Below are positions 23,176 through 34,588 of a stretch of 64,000 nucleotides of DNA, piece after piece (within the stretch, counting starts at the first letter, position 1; every line of letters begins with the position of its first letter). Made by a program: the position numbers and the translations under genes. The notes under the pieces were generated by a model. It was not told where the DNA came from. It ran no database searches and was given only the letters and a program-made list of their open reading frames with translations. Source of the DNA: Pinus tabuliformis (Eukaryota; Streptophyta; Pinopsida; Pinales; Pinaceae); assembly GCA_031772625.1 (NCBI GenBank), contig CM062804.1:272335174-272399173 (forward strand), in the 5' to 3' direction.

Positions 23176-26100
23176 TGGTTCATTCATAACCTTCTCAATA
23201 TTGTGTAAGCCACTTGTTTTTGTGGCCTGTGTAAACCAACGCTTCTATGTCTTAATGAAGCTTGTGGGTTTGTGATCATTTGTTAGGATAAATTCATATT
23301 GCTCAGTGAGATTGAAGTCTGAGATATTTTCCTCTGTAACTTTTCTGGAATTATGTGTCATTTACTGTTGTGCAATCATTCTCCTTTGTAACATATATCT
23401 CGGCATTCAAATGCTACCTCTTTTGAAATGTATACCTCGACTTTGATGATCCGGACATCTAGCCTAAATTATCACCATCCGTACCTCGCTTATGCCTCTA
23501 CCGGTTCACTCTAATATTCTTAGCCGTTAGTTATGACATTTAGAACTAATCGTTCTCTTTGAATGGGTCAGAAATGGTTCACAACTCGGAAACATCCTCT
23601 CTACATTCATATAACTATCGGTTCTGCGATTCTGAGTGTAACACACATTACAGCTATCTGAAAATAGAGGCCTGGGTATTTTTAAAACCTGTCAACTCTG
23701 CAGAACCTGCTTGCCCTTAATTTTTTTGTTGATCCTGTTAGTTATAGACATAAAAATTTTCACTGGCCTGTTCCCTTCTGCTACGCTGCTCCTGTAGCTA
23801 CTCCACCTGCATACATAACGTTGCTCTCTGCAATTCTCCTTCGACTGGTACGCTGCCACCCATACCAATCAATTTCCTACAGGCATAACGCCCTCATCGA
23901 CGACCAGAACTTGAGTCTAGCACCTGAGATCACTTAGCCATCCTTAACTGTATCTCACATTCAAGATCCTTAGTTCCCGAACTCTGTCCCTATACCCCTT
24001 CAGCGGGCGGTCATCCCGGCAATATTCATTCACCAACTTAGAAATAATCGAACAATGTCCTTGGGCAACGATGTGTTTGATGCGGTGCCATGAAGCGTGT
24101 TGAAGGCCTGCAATAAGCGCTTTTTAATGGGCCGCCTCACTAGATATGGTGAAGTAGCCGAGCCAAGCGATGTACTTCTCTATAACATGTCCATCCTACC
24201 CGTCTTTGATAACAAAATCGACGCTTGCAATTTTGAGGAGGGGTCTGCAAGATCCTAAGTAGAAGAGAAAGGCAATCCTGCGGCGATTCACGTTCTCATT
24301 CAACAGAACCCCTCCTCTTGTTGCCATCATCACGTTAATCACATAGACCTGCAACCGCGTCGATGAAACCTATGAAAGTGAAGTTAATGTTAGAACAGAA
24401 GTTGCTTCGGTGTTTACCTGTTCTAAGATTTTCGGTGGAGAGTATTAGCGTATGGAGTGATTAGAGCGAAGAACACAGCGTTTGCAGCGGAGTTTTCGAT
24501 TCACTACTTAGTTCTGGCTTCAAAGGCTTCGGTGGTACTGCTATGCATTGACTGTATTTAGATGTTGATGGCATTTGGTCAGTCCCTTTATTTAATTGCC
24601 GAAATCCATTAATATCATGCATGTTGAAGTTTTTGTTGGTCGATGGAATGGTGTCTGATGAATGCATATGTACACTGATTTTTTGAAAAGCCTGGTGTAG
24701 AATTTGCAGTCTTGAAAAAATGCGTTGAAGCTTCGATAACCACTTCTGAAATTCTACGTGGAGGTCGTTGAATAGATTTGAAGGGCTGCTCTATTTTGAA
24801 ATCCGCGAGTTGGTTGATGATTAAATGACATACAGTGAAGTTGATACATTCTTCTTTTTAGTATATGCTCTTTGATGTCTTATGTTGGTTTTCGTTGAGT
24901 CTTTGATAAGTCGTTGAATGATGTGTTCATATGGTGAATTGAATGTTGTTTAGTGCATTTTTGGAGGCATATATTTTGCATGTGCATTGGAATAGTAAGT
25001 GCGCCCATATGAGCTATGTTCCTCTGAAGGATATTGTTTATTTTTATATATGTGGTATATATCGTATACACCTGAGTTAATTAATTTTCAAGGCCGATAC
25101 ATGTTTTACGGTGAGGATAAAAAAAAATGGCTAGTATCTTCTGTGTTTTTCCAGTGAGTAAATTACTCCCAGTGACTGATGTAATGTGCTCAACGGTGAT
25201 TTAATTTAATGGTGAAATCATTGAATATATCATATTGCTGATTGAGAAGTTTATGGAGGCATTATACTCTCACTGTGCATCTCAATTTGGAGTAAAACTC
25301 AATAAATATATTTACAACTGTCTAGACAAAGAGGAGCCCATTTCAAGAGGTTGAGTTGGTTGTAGCTTATCCAAAGAGGAAAAGTTGGTTTCAAAGCATC
25401 TTCAAATCAAGTGGTATCAGTTTGGGTTCGAGTTGTCCTTTGTAGGCAGATTTTATCACTGTCAAAGAGTCAAATCTCCTTAATAATTGGCTGCATATAC
25501 ATCTGAAGCAGGGTCGAGTATTCTCTAATCTCCTGGAGGTTTTCCTGAAACTGTGCATAGTTGGAAGGCTCTTGAAAGGTCATGGTAAAATGCTATGGTA
25601 TATATGACCAGCACTGTACAGTTTTCTAAGTATTTGGACATGTCAGGAGGTCTATCACTGTTTTTTCAGCGTGCTAGAGACTCATTCCCATACCTATGAC
25701 CTGAGCAAGTGTTGGAGCATCATTCTGGGTCTGAAAGTCCTTGCTGGAATTTACTCTCATTGCTTCTCTTCATTGCTAGAAAGTGGCAAGATCAAAAAAT
25801 TGTGTTATAATTGTGAAGTTTTGATAGCCATCATTTAGTGAAGGAGTATTTGAAGGATCCAAAAAAGTTTGCAGTTGCTGCTGCCCCAGCTGTGGAACTG
25901 TATTTAAAACTCAGTATAGTTTCTGTCTACATATATATGCATTGATTCCTTGATTCATTTGCTGCACATTTACAAATGATTTTTCTGTGTCTTTGTACTG
26001 TGAGTGGGTGTTACTTTTACTCATTGGGTCATAGTTGTAATCATTTTTTTAAAGGGGTGTAATTTTGACAATGGAGAATATGCCTTGAATTACTGAAATA

Positions 26101-26481
26101 TTAGAGTTCTTAAAAACTCTGATACATTCCTCTGATCATGGTACAGTAAGAATAAGCAAAGCTTCTCTGGTTGACATTAGAACCTGTTTGTATAATGTAC
26201 AAGAGAATATTGAGTTTTTTCAGTTTGAGACAAAGCTACAGCAGGAAGAATTACAGCAGTGGAGTCATCATGCTGAACCTGCCTCTGTTTAGAAGATTGA
26301 AACATACTCTCATAAATAGCAAGACAATAATGTTACAGTTCATTCAGATTTAGTACCCCATAAAGCAGCAGTTGTACATGCAGATGCAGAAACTCAGTCT
26401 GCGATTCCCAAGCCCATTATCAGACCTTGGGAATAGCTTGTCCACAACAAGCACAGAATTGGTCTTGGATATGACAAGGAC

Positions 26482-27006
26482 TTGTTATTTCATATTCCAG
26501 ACTACTCCAAGCCCATTCAGTTTCAGAGTGCTGGATTCATTCATGATAGTTCACCTGCTCCTCATGACAGTTCAACTTCAGTTGTTCCATATCCTGCCCC
26601 TCTTCCACAACAACAACATATTGTGAAATGCCAACACTGTGACCGAGTTGGCCATTTGAAAGATCACTGCTTTGATCTTCATCCATGTAAGCATTGTCAT
26701 AAAACCAGTCATTCTTCAAACAGATGCTTCAAAAACAAACGTCCTGCAAGAACAAAGATTCATCTTGGATGGATCGCTTCTTGGCAATGGGCATCAACAG
26801 TCAAGAAGATATTCCAAACACATGTCAGAACTTGTTCCAGAATATTGAACAGTCTTGCAGTTGAGTTTTCTCCATCATATCACCTTGTATCTGACAGGTG
26901 GGGAAATGATGGTCATCTACAAGCTTCAAAGCCACATCAAGCGAGCCTGAGCCACAACTTGCCACACCAGTTTCAGAGTTGTAGCCAGAGACAAATATGC
27001 CCGTGA
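26482..27006 (+). CDS. Gag-like zinc-knuckle protein of short-LTR element
   Basis: An open frame of 174 residues with two CX2CX4HX4C knuckles at residues 50-63 and 69-82, separated by only five residues. Such knuckles bind RNA in Gag proteins, and a doubled knuckle of this kind is common in plant copia Gag. The Pro- and Ser-rich stretch before it resembles a Gag linker. No protease motif follows. The first methionine may not be the true start, because Gag-like coding sequence could extend upstream in a decayed state. Assignment to the element rests on the knuckles and on position between paired LTRs. Confidence 0.6.
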   Translation: MLFHIPDYSKPIQFQSAGFIHDSSPAPHDSSTSVVPYPAPLPQQQHIVKCQHCDRVGHLKDHCFDLHPCKHCHKTSHSSNRCFKNKRPARTKIHLGWIASWQWASTVKKIFQTHVRTCSRILNSLAVEFSPSYHLVSDRWGNDGHLQASKPHQASLSHNLPHQFQSCSQRQICP

Positions 27007-27029
27007 ACATGCCTTCAGTTGGCAATATG

Positions 27030-27420
27030 GGACACTTCCTCTAGCAAAAGACTTCAGCTTCTTGCCAATTTCAGAAGAATTCCAGGAACAAAATTGAGAA
27101 CACTTTCTCTAGCAGAAGACTCCAGCTTCTTGCCAATTTTGGAAGAGTTCCAGGAATTTCATTAAGCATTCTAGAGTTGTTGGTCATCCTTAAACCATCA
27201 CAAGTTGAGACTTCCCTTTTCAGGTTGAAGTTTTCCCTTTTATGCGGGGTGAGACCTCCCTTTTATGGGTGAAGGTTTCCCTCTTCAAATCAATAGGAGC
27301 ACTTCCTCTAGCAGAAGACGACTTCAGCTTCTTGCTAGTTTTGCAAGAGTTCCGGGAACTGCACTAAGCGTTCCAGTGTTGGTGGTCATCCTTAAACCAC
27401 CACCCTTTATACCAACATTT
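27030..27420 (+). repeat. Degenerate tandem repeat before 3' LTR
   Basis: Three related units contain CTTCCTCTAGCA-type motifs, then CTTCAGCTTCTTGC, then a GAGTTCC-GGAA motif, near 27037, 27102 and 27300. A TGGTGGTCATCCTTAAACCA-like motif follows the second and third. A TTCCCTTTT-rich spacer near 27210-27290 repeats as well. The block lies in the untranslated region upstream of the polypurine tract. Confidence 0.6.
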
Positions 27421-27522
27421 CAGAGAGCATATTCAACCTAGTGCTGCCATTCATTTTTGCACATTTTGTATTACAGCTCTCTTTTTGGACTCATACATAA
27501 CCCTTCGGATTAAGGGGGGGAA

Positions 27523-27707
27523 TGTTGGACACCTAATCCTCAATGGGTTAGTGTAGAAGCCGAATGGACAAAAGGAGTCCAAGAGACCTTGGGATGTGAA
27601 ACCCAACGGTCACAACAATGTACTATAAATGTACATTAGTTGTTAATAAAATAGTACTCTCATGATTTATCTTTCATATTTCTCTTGTTGTCCATGTGTG
27701 TTTAACA
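27523..27707 (+). repeat. 3' LTR, 185 bp
   Basis: It pairs with the LTR at 22979-23163 at about 98 percent identity by eye and is preceded by a G-rich polypurine tract. Confidence 0.9.
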
Positions 27708-28138
27708 GAGAAAAACCTCCAAGAAGGTTGTTCCACCATGCACATGCCTTGGATTTATGGCCTTTACTCTTGTTTGACATTTCTACCATATTCTTATTAA
27801 ATTTATGATTGGAAAAGAAGTCCATTTGCTATAAAATTAGCTTACTCTCTCATTAATACTAACACTTTCATTCTCAAACCAAAATACAAATGCTTAATGT
27901 ATAATTATCATGGTAACTAATCTCTCCATTACCTCTAAAAATAATATAAAAATTATAAATTCATCCCCTTATGAATCTTATCGTTCATTTTAACATTAAA
28001 CAATTATATAATAAAATGACATATAATACAACAATAAATTATAAAATAATTTAAAAATTCTACAATTTCTCCCTTAATATTTCATTATCTCTTTCACCAT
28101 CAATCTTGTATCAACTTCACCACTCAAACTCTATTAAC

Positions 28139-28197
28139 CATATATTTGTTTAAATGTAACAATTCTCACATATATTTGTTTAAATGTAACAATTTTC
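28139..28197. repeat. 30-bp tandem duplication
   Basis: Two adjacent units begin CATATATTTGTTTAAATG and are nearly identical, so this is a recent local duplication. Confidence 0.85.
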
Positions 28198-28321
28198 CCC
28201 CATTATTATTATTAGCACAATAATAAACTAACTTGCTTCCGTTAACTCAATCCAGATATATTGATATTATATGATCCTTGGGATGCCCAAATAAAATGTT
28301 ATTTTAAAAAGTACACAGGTT

Positions 28322-28502
28322 ATAGAGTTCAGTCTTCTGTGATCCATATCAAGATTGTGAGAGATTTTTCAGTGAAAATCACATGGAGTACCATTTGTCG
28401 ACGCGTTTCGAACCAACTAGTGTGGTTCATCGTCAGGACAAGTTGGTTCGAAACGTGTCGACAAATGGTACTCCATGTGATTTTCGCTGAAAAATCTTTC
28501 AC
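28322..28502. mobile_element. Foldback insertion with 13-bp target duplications
   Basis: This 181-bp insertion is bordered by AAGTACACAGGTT at 28309-28321 and again, exactly, at 28503-28515. From 28357 it is a near-perfect inverted repeat with 62-base arms (28357-28418 and 28441-28502), about three mismatches and a 22-base loop. The first 35 bases lie outside the hairpin. A 13-bp duplication is longer than most DNA transposon families make and fits retroposition, yet there is no A tail. No family recognised. A transcript would form a long double-stranded stem. Confidence 0.8.
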
Positions 28503-29659
28503 AAGTACACAGGTTGTATTTGACAATGACTTTTATGCATCAAGCTTGTATTCGGTGTTTTGTGGAAAAGTGCATAAAACATGCTTTGGAAAGTGCATTG
28601 TAAATATATAAGGGATAACTATGAAAAACTTTAAAGTGGAAAGGTGGTGGGATTATTTTGGTAAAAGAAAAAATTAAGAAGTTGATAAAGGTTATAGTTT
28701 TGAAAAATAGTTTAATTAATAATTATTTTATTATAAAGTATTATATAAATTATAAGATTTGAGATTCAAAAATAGTATTATAGTTTAATAATAATTTTTT
28801 TATTATTTGAATATAATGTAAAATGTTGATAAAAAATAAAGTTTTGAAAAATAGTTTAATTGATAAAATATTATGTAAATTATAAATTTTGAAATTTAAA
28901 TTTTATCCATTTATAATCATTAATTAACTAACGTAAATATAAAATCAAAATAATTATAAATCTTTTTAAATATAAAAAATAATAATAATTTCTTCCAATT
29001 AATATGAAAAAAATTTAAATAACAACTTTCAAAATTTCCATAAGAAAATAGGTTTTCAAAATCCGGCTTGATCAAGGTTTCAAATGAATACATCTATACT
29101 TTATCAGATACTAAAGAGAATGTTGATTAAAATGCATATAAGTCCCCACATTCTTTCAATCGTGCGGAAATAAATAAGATTTTGTTGGTTTATAAAATTT
29201 AAAATCTCGAAATGGCCTTTACATATTAAATTTCAATTTAGGTTAAATATCTTATGATAAATATTTTAATTCTAAAAACACCAATAACAACATTCGATAT
29301 ATTTCTTTCATAAATAAATCTAACGTGATGTATGTAGAGGTGAAATTTCAATATTTATTAGTGGCTCTTCACATTTCGTATTGATTACCTGATTTGTATT
29401 ACATTAAAGCTATTTCAAAGTATTAATAAAGAAGTTTATAGGTATTTTATCCCTATTTCTAATTCTAATATATTGTTGATCCATTTCATGTCTTACTTAT
29501 AATTTATGACTTTTTTTTTTTTTTAACGAATTTTTTCCTGTTCTTTATATTTCCCATTAATTTATCGAAAGTTCATATTTCATTATTTATATTATATTTA
29601 GCTAAATATTTGGTACTTTGTGTATAAACCCTTTCTTCTGAAACAACCCTATGCAGTAT

Positions 29660-29757
29660 GCACATGATACCCTTTTGCATTACTTATTCACTTAGTTGAT
29701 TATCATTCGCACATGATACCCTTTTGCATTACTTATTCACTTAGTTGATTATCATTC
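29660..29757. repeat. 49-bp tandem duplication
   Basis: Two identical adjacent copies of a 49-base unit beginning GCACATGATACCC (29660-29708 and 29709-29757). Confidence 0.93.
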
Positions 29758-30342
29758 TTGTGGACAAGATCTCTCGCACTCTATTTCTCCGCAAGATCCA
29801 CTCTCCCAAACACGCATACCTCCACACGGGTTGTAGCTTGCACCTCAATATTATCTACCCTTATTAGAGCGATCTTTCTAAATTTACACAAAGAATTTGT
29901 GGAAACATGCCTTCTGCACCTAAAGGGAAATTAAAGACATGTTAAAGGAATCTTGATATTGAAGGAAAACATGGTGATTGTTGAAAATGGCAACAAGAAA
30001 ATCATGATTTAATTTTCCCCTTGAATTAAAATAGGAGAAAATTGTAATTCCACATCACAAGACAACGAGAATGAGTTAATTAAGTTAATTTCACTTAATT
30101 GTCTCACTTAATTCGAGTTGAGGAACTAACTTGAGTCATGTAGAGTGGTTCCTAAATTTTAGGAGCCTAGGTTGAGTTTAATTTGAGTTGTAATAGTTTA
30201 ATTCATTTAAACTGAGTTAATATCATTTAAACTTGTTCCAACTGTTGGAGGAACTAGTATGAGGTCTAGTAGTGGGGTGCAACTTCATGTGTTCAACCAA
30301 TTAATTGATAAATTAGCCATAATTAACTCATGCATGCATGAA

Positions 30343-31500
30343 TCCTGGATGCGGGTGCCCAACAAAGATAGTAAGGTGGTGGTAGAACAGGACGGCAAGT
30401 GGCCATACCACATGGCCCTCCGTAATCTGGCACATCAGTCTAAAAAATGCATTAACACTAGCCATAAATGGCATTTAAGTTGGCGTCGTCTTCAACCAGC
30501 CTGCAACTACCCACCTCGGCTCCATGCAAAGATGACCTCTGGTGATAATCATACCACCGCACCTGTCTCTTATCCCCTGCCTCTACAATGTCTATGCCCT
30601 CAGGCAGCTGCAACACCTAGCTCTTGCACTACTACAGGGAGGCGCTGCAGCATCCTTTGTTGCATTGATTTAGGCCCAAGAACTCACTTCACTCAAAGCC
30701 TAGCTTGCCATTTCGTATTACACTTGACCTCTATTGCTAAGCCCTCCTCTGAGCTGCCCGCTAATCCTACTGATCCTTCTCATCACTTTGAGCCTAATAC
30801 AGGTAGAAATTATCATACACCTGGTGTCAACATGCCGAGAACACGACATCGAGTGCGTAGTCACAGGGGTGGAAGTAGAGGAAGATTGACTCGTCCCCCT
30901 CATTCTCCGACCTTTGAAACCATCCTCTTTAGCTCAGCAGACTACAGGTTGCTACCCAAACACTCGTAGTGGCAGAGGCCGCACACGACCTCACTGCCTC
31001 CATCCGATGCCCCTGCTTCGCCTCCCAGTGGCATTCCTTCCAATCCACAGTCGCCTCTCCATTCCGCCCAATTCATCTTTCGTTCCTCCATGAATAGGCC
31101 CATCATTACTGCCACCATATCCATAACCTTTCACGAGAAGGAGCAAGCTATTGAGGGTGGACACCATTCCAGAACAACGCCAGCCAGAGTTGTGGGGAGC
31201 TCCCATTCCATCACCTTTAACGAGGAGGAGTAGGCCACTGAAGGTGGTGGCCACACCAGAGCAGAACCAGCCATGGTCCAGAAGAGCACTCACAGTGCAG
31301 GGATGCAGCAAACTGGGAAGGAGACGGACCAGGACCAGCATGATGACAAAGACATGGATCCTTACCACTGTTTTATCGAGGAGGAACAACCGGCGCAGCA
31401 GGCAGACAACACGGAGGCTTCAAAGCAGGCAGGTGTCGACATGGAGGCTTACAGATGCTTCATTGTTGAGGAACACCCGTCGTCTCTGCCACACACCTGA
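30343..31500 (+). pseudogene. Retroposed reading frame with acidic peptide repeats
   Basis: One reading frame stays open across most of the retroposon, interrupted by two TAG codons (30967-30969 and 31231-31233) and ended by TGA at 31500. The first part is Pro-, His- and Cys-rich with an Arg-rich patch near 30840-30890. The last third contains repeated short motifs: two ITF-x-E-x-E copies near 31120 and 31215 and two CFI-x-EE copies near 31370 and 31457, each followed by Gln-, Ala- or Thr-rich sequence. No known domain recognised. It could be the Gag-like first frame of a LINE or a captured mRNA. The repeat structure and uniform frame argue that it was once translated. Confidence 0.55.
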
Positions 31501-31848
31501 TCGGCCACACAACCTGCCACGTGTCTGCTATTCTCAGGTTTTGGGAATTTTGCTTTCTGGTTTCTTTTACGGGGCTTTTGGAAAAACTGCTGGTATTTGG
31601 TTACTTGGTTGTTTTTTGTTTCTCCTTGAAAAATTGATAAAAAACTATGCGTAATTGCTGGTTTCCCCTGCATGGGCAACAAGATAATATTGGCAATCTT
31701 ATTTTGATTCGGACTAGTTTCCCATTATGGGCAGTCCAGACTCTGTTTTTGTTGTTTTTGCCCAACACTCAGGCATGGATATGCATAGGCTAAAGCCTCA
31801 GTGTACTATATTTTTTAGTAATAAAAATTAGCTTAATTTAGAAAAAAA
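30343..31848 (+). mobile_element. Poly(A) retroposon (LINE-like) with 18-bp duplications
   Basis: A 1.5-kb insertion flanked by AACTCATGCATGCATGAA at 30325-30342 and 31849-31866. The right end has a G+A-rich tail of nine As merging into the duplication, preceded by a TAGTAATAAAAATTAG stretch like plant LINE 3' ends. This is the signature of target-primed reverse transcription. It is G+C-richer than its surroundings. I see no reverse transcriptase or endonuclease motif, so it is a 5'-truncated or internally deleted LINE, or a retroposed host mRNA. Confidence 0.82.
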
Positions 31849-31916
31849 AACTCATGCATGCATGAAATTCGAGTTACCCAATTGAGATTGGATTTCAAGG
31901 GTAGTGTACTATCAGT

Positions 31917-32373
31917 TGTATAATTTTCCAAGTTGCACAAGTGGTGCATGCAATCAGATAAGGGCCTATAGGGATTTCACAATTCTAATAGGGAATTTCC
32001 CTAATTAATAGGTAGATAATTCCCAAGGAAACAACGCAAGGAAATAGGAGCTTAGCAGGCAGTAGAATTGGTTAAGTATTGGCTAGAGTCAGCTTGTGAG
32101 TTATAGATTGTACTTGTGCAGAGATTGTTCAAGTTGAACAAGCATTGTATTTTCTTTTCTACTTTCTAATCTAATGTAATATACAGATAGGAATGGCTTT
32201 TGAGAAGCAAATTGTCCCCTTACATAAATCTATGAGCATATGTGATTGAATCTTGTCTCATGTTTTGTGATTTCTCGATCGATTAAATTGTTTTTGTTGA
32301 TGAGTAGAGTAGATTCAAGTCTTTTGTTTTAGCATATTACATAAGTAGTTTGAATCTACAAGGAATTTATACA
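31917..32373 (+). repeat. 5' LTR of copia element
   Basis: The 457-bp LTR is inferred from matching inverted ends TGTATAA and TTATACA and from a primer-site-like TGGTATCAAAG directly after it. The second LTR is outside the window, so this is not confirmed by a pair. Confidence 0.65.
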
Positions 32374-32384
32374 TGGTATCAAAG
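32374..32384 (+). other. Primer binding site of copia element
   Basis: TGGTATCAAAG directly follows the inferred LTR end and is close to the initiator-Met tRNA complement. Confidence 0.65.
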
Positions 32385-32468
32385 AAAGAATCAAAATAGA
32401 AGAGAAGAATTTGAGTTTGTCTTTGTAGGTGAATCGAATTTGAAGTATCATTCTTCAGAGCCAACAAG

Positions 32469-33879
32469 ATGTCGTTCTATGGATTGAGACTCGAGTATGC
32501 ACTTGAGGGTAGCTTGAATTGTATGATTGGAAAGACGAGATGGAGGTAGTTTTGGAAGATAACGGGCTGAAGGAATTCATAACAATGATATTCCTAACCC
32601 TCCAACAACTGATGCTCAAGATCTGGTAGAGTAGAAGAAATGTGTGGCAAATGTGAGGAGGATCATACTAGAAGGAGTTCGAGCCCATACATACTCGAAT
32701 CTCAATGGGAAGGATACCCCATATGCAATTTGGCAAGCCTTGATAGACTTGTTTTAGAATAGCAGTGACCACATGAAGCTAACACTGAAGGACAAGCTTC
32801 GGAAAATCAAGATGGAGAAGGGCGACACAGTACCACAGTACCTAAGCAAGTTCACCCAATGTCAGGATGAACTTGGGAGTGTTGGTATTACATTTTTTGA
32901 AGATGATCTAATAAGCTTGGCACTTCTAGGCCTTCCCAAGAGTTGGCACAACTACCAGGATTTAGTAAATGGGAGGGAGAACCTACCAAATTGGTAACGA
33001 TTATGGTCTGACTTGGTGCTAAAATAGATAAGGTGGAACACCAGAGATGGAACCTCATTCAAGCATGATGAGGAGGATAATTTTGGCTCAGTTGGAAAGG
33101 AAAAGAAAGGGAAAGGGAAGAAATACCAATCCAAAGGAGATTATCGTCAGGCGAGCAAGAAGAAATACTTGTTGAAGATTAAATGTTTTTACTGTCATGA
33201 GCTAGGAAACTATGCCATTAAGTGTCCACACAAGAAGGTCGGCAAGAAGCCCTCAGGAGGAGGAGTAGATGAAGCTCTAGCTTCACAATTCAAGTTGGAT
33301 TTCACACTCATTGCATGCATGGTGACATTGGTGATGGGTAGTGTTTGGTATATGGATAGTGGAGCCTCATCGCATGTGACAGGAAACAAAGAATTTTTTA
33401 GTTATTTGGAGGAGAAGGACCTCCATATGAACATCAAGATGGGAGATGATGGAAGATATAGTGCAACCGGTATTGGTATAGTCACTTTTTAGAGGGAGTT
33501 TGGTTCTCCTCTCACATTAAAAGATGTCATGTATGTTTCAGGTCTAAAGAAGAATTTAGTTTCAATTGCTATGTTGGAAGACCATGGCTAAAATGTGATA
33601 TTTGGCAAAGGAAAGGCTTTCCTTAGACACATCGCCATGGGACAAGTGAAGAGGATCAGGGTTTGGGTGAAGAACCTCTACAAATTGGATGTAGAAGATT
33701 GTGTTGCTTTGAGCACAAAAGCAGAGAAGGTGTAGAGCCAAGACATCGGTGAATTATGGCATAAGAGACTTGGTCATTTACACCATGGAGCTTTAAAGAT
33801 CATGAATCAGATTTCTACAGGACTTCCCAATGGTGCACTAGAGCAGCAAGATACATGCAAAGGGTGTACACTAGGGAAG
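32469..33879 (+). pseudogene. Copia Gag, protease and start of integrase (broken)
   Basis: The region contains a copia Gag core (around 32640-33000, with the LKDKLRKIK...VPQYLSKF pattern), a CCHC knuckle at 33184-33225 (CFYCHELGNYAIKC), a protease active site WYMDSGASSHVT near 33348-33383, and a Gag-pre-integrase region with WHKRLGHL near 33757 and CKGCTLGK at 33856-33879. These proteins would form the particle and process the polyprotein. The frame is broken several times. The coding sequence stops abruptly where the insertion at 33880 begins and continues after 40936. Confidence 0.85.
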
Positions 33880-34110
33880 TGTTAAAAATATGAAACTGCA
33901 ATAAAATTGCACTTTTGACTACTCATTTGATGGAGGTGATGATGGCATTGAATTCCTCTTTTCGAGAGGAACAAAATCGACCTAAATATCACCTCTTTTG
34001 GACTAGCATAAGTTGAATTATGAATTATTTTATTCCTACATATATTCTGGATCAGGTTGGCCCTATGCATATGTACCAATGGATAGGTGAGGTGGACCCT
34101 CATGGAAGCC

Positions 34111-34118
34111 TATAAATA
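34111..34118 (+). promoter_or_regulatory. TATA box of solo-LTR-like insertion
   Basis: TATAAATA in CCTATAAATAGAAG context, about 230 bases from the TGTTAA end. It is a plausible LTR core promoter in the plus direction. Confidence 0.45.
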
Positions 34119-34226
34119 GAAGATAAATCAAGCTCATTTGGGCACATTGATCAATCTCTCTTCTCCTATTTTATTTTGTCTTGGCTCGTACAGGTCTAAC
34201 GGAGGAAGCTCACACAAGGGTATGAA

Positions 34227-34559
34227 TGTTATGAAACCAGCTCATAAAAAGATAGAAAATATAGATCAATGCCTTAGAATTCAGCCTCTTCGAGGTGGGC
34301 ACCTCCTTTACATTACATAAATGAACAATTCTTGGATGATTCAAATGAAAAAACCTCCTTTCTATATATAGGAGTCTAAGCGGCCACAATATAACCAAGC
34401 CGACCTAACAATAATAATATAAGGGCACAAAAATAACAATAGAGGGATTCTATGGGGCACAGTAATAACAATATGGGGACAATAGGGGCATAACAATATT
34501 AATAAGGGATACAACTACAATATTAATGGGGGCATCACTAGTATTATAGGGACCTAACA
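34227..34559 (-). repeat. 3' LTR of chromovirus
   Basis: On the minus strand this is the downstream LTR. A purine tract (GAAGGAGAGGGGCA on the minus strand, plus 34560-34573) directly precedes it. Confidence 0.92.
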
Positions 34560-34588
34560 TGCCCCTCTCCTTCAAAAAAGTGTTGTCC

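Larger units (their letters stand above)
22979..27707 (+). mobile_element. Short-LTR non-autonomous element with Gag knuckles only
   Basis: This 4.73-kb element has 185-bp LTRs at both ends, TGTTGG...TTAACA, differing at about three bases. It is flanked by GAGCA at 22974-22978 and GAGAA at 27708-27712. An initiator-Met-type primer site follows the left LTR, and a polypurine tract (GGATTAAGGGGGGGAA) precedes the right LTR. The interior encodes two CCHC zinc knuckles, but I find no protease, reverse transcriptase or integrase. This matches terminal-repeat elements that carry at most a Gag domain (TR-GAG or TRIM-like) and depend on a helper for replication. The low LTR divergence suggests a fairly recent insertion. 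Confidence 0.85.
27708..30324. other. A+T-rich spacer with small repeats
   Basis: No genes recognised. It contains a 30-bp tandem duplication (28139-28197), the foldback insertion at 28322-28502, two related blocks sharing GTTTTGAAAAATAGTTTAAT near 28695 and 28842, and a 49-bp tandem duplication (29660-29757). Confidence 0.55.

Noticed and set aside
26171-26626. Short frames upstream of the doubled zinc knuckles
   Set aside because: They overlap in different frames and show no domain; only the 26482-27006 frame carries interpretable motifs.
28261-28611. 116-residue plus frame and 65-residue minus frame with similar sequences
   Set aside because: Both run through the arms of the foldback insertion, which explains why the two strands encode similar peptides.
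30243-31916. TGTTGGAGGA at 30243 as start of the copia 5' LTR
   Set aside because: The inferred LTR end TTATACA pairs better with TGTATAA at 31917, and the retroposon lies outside that boundary.
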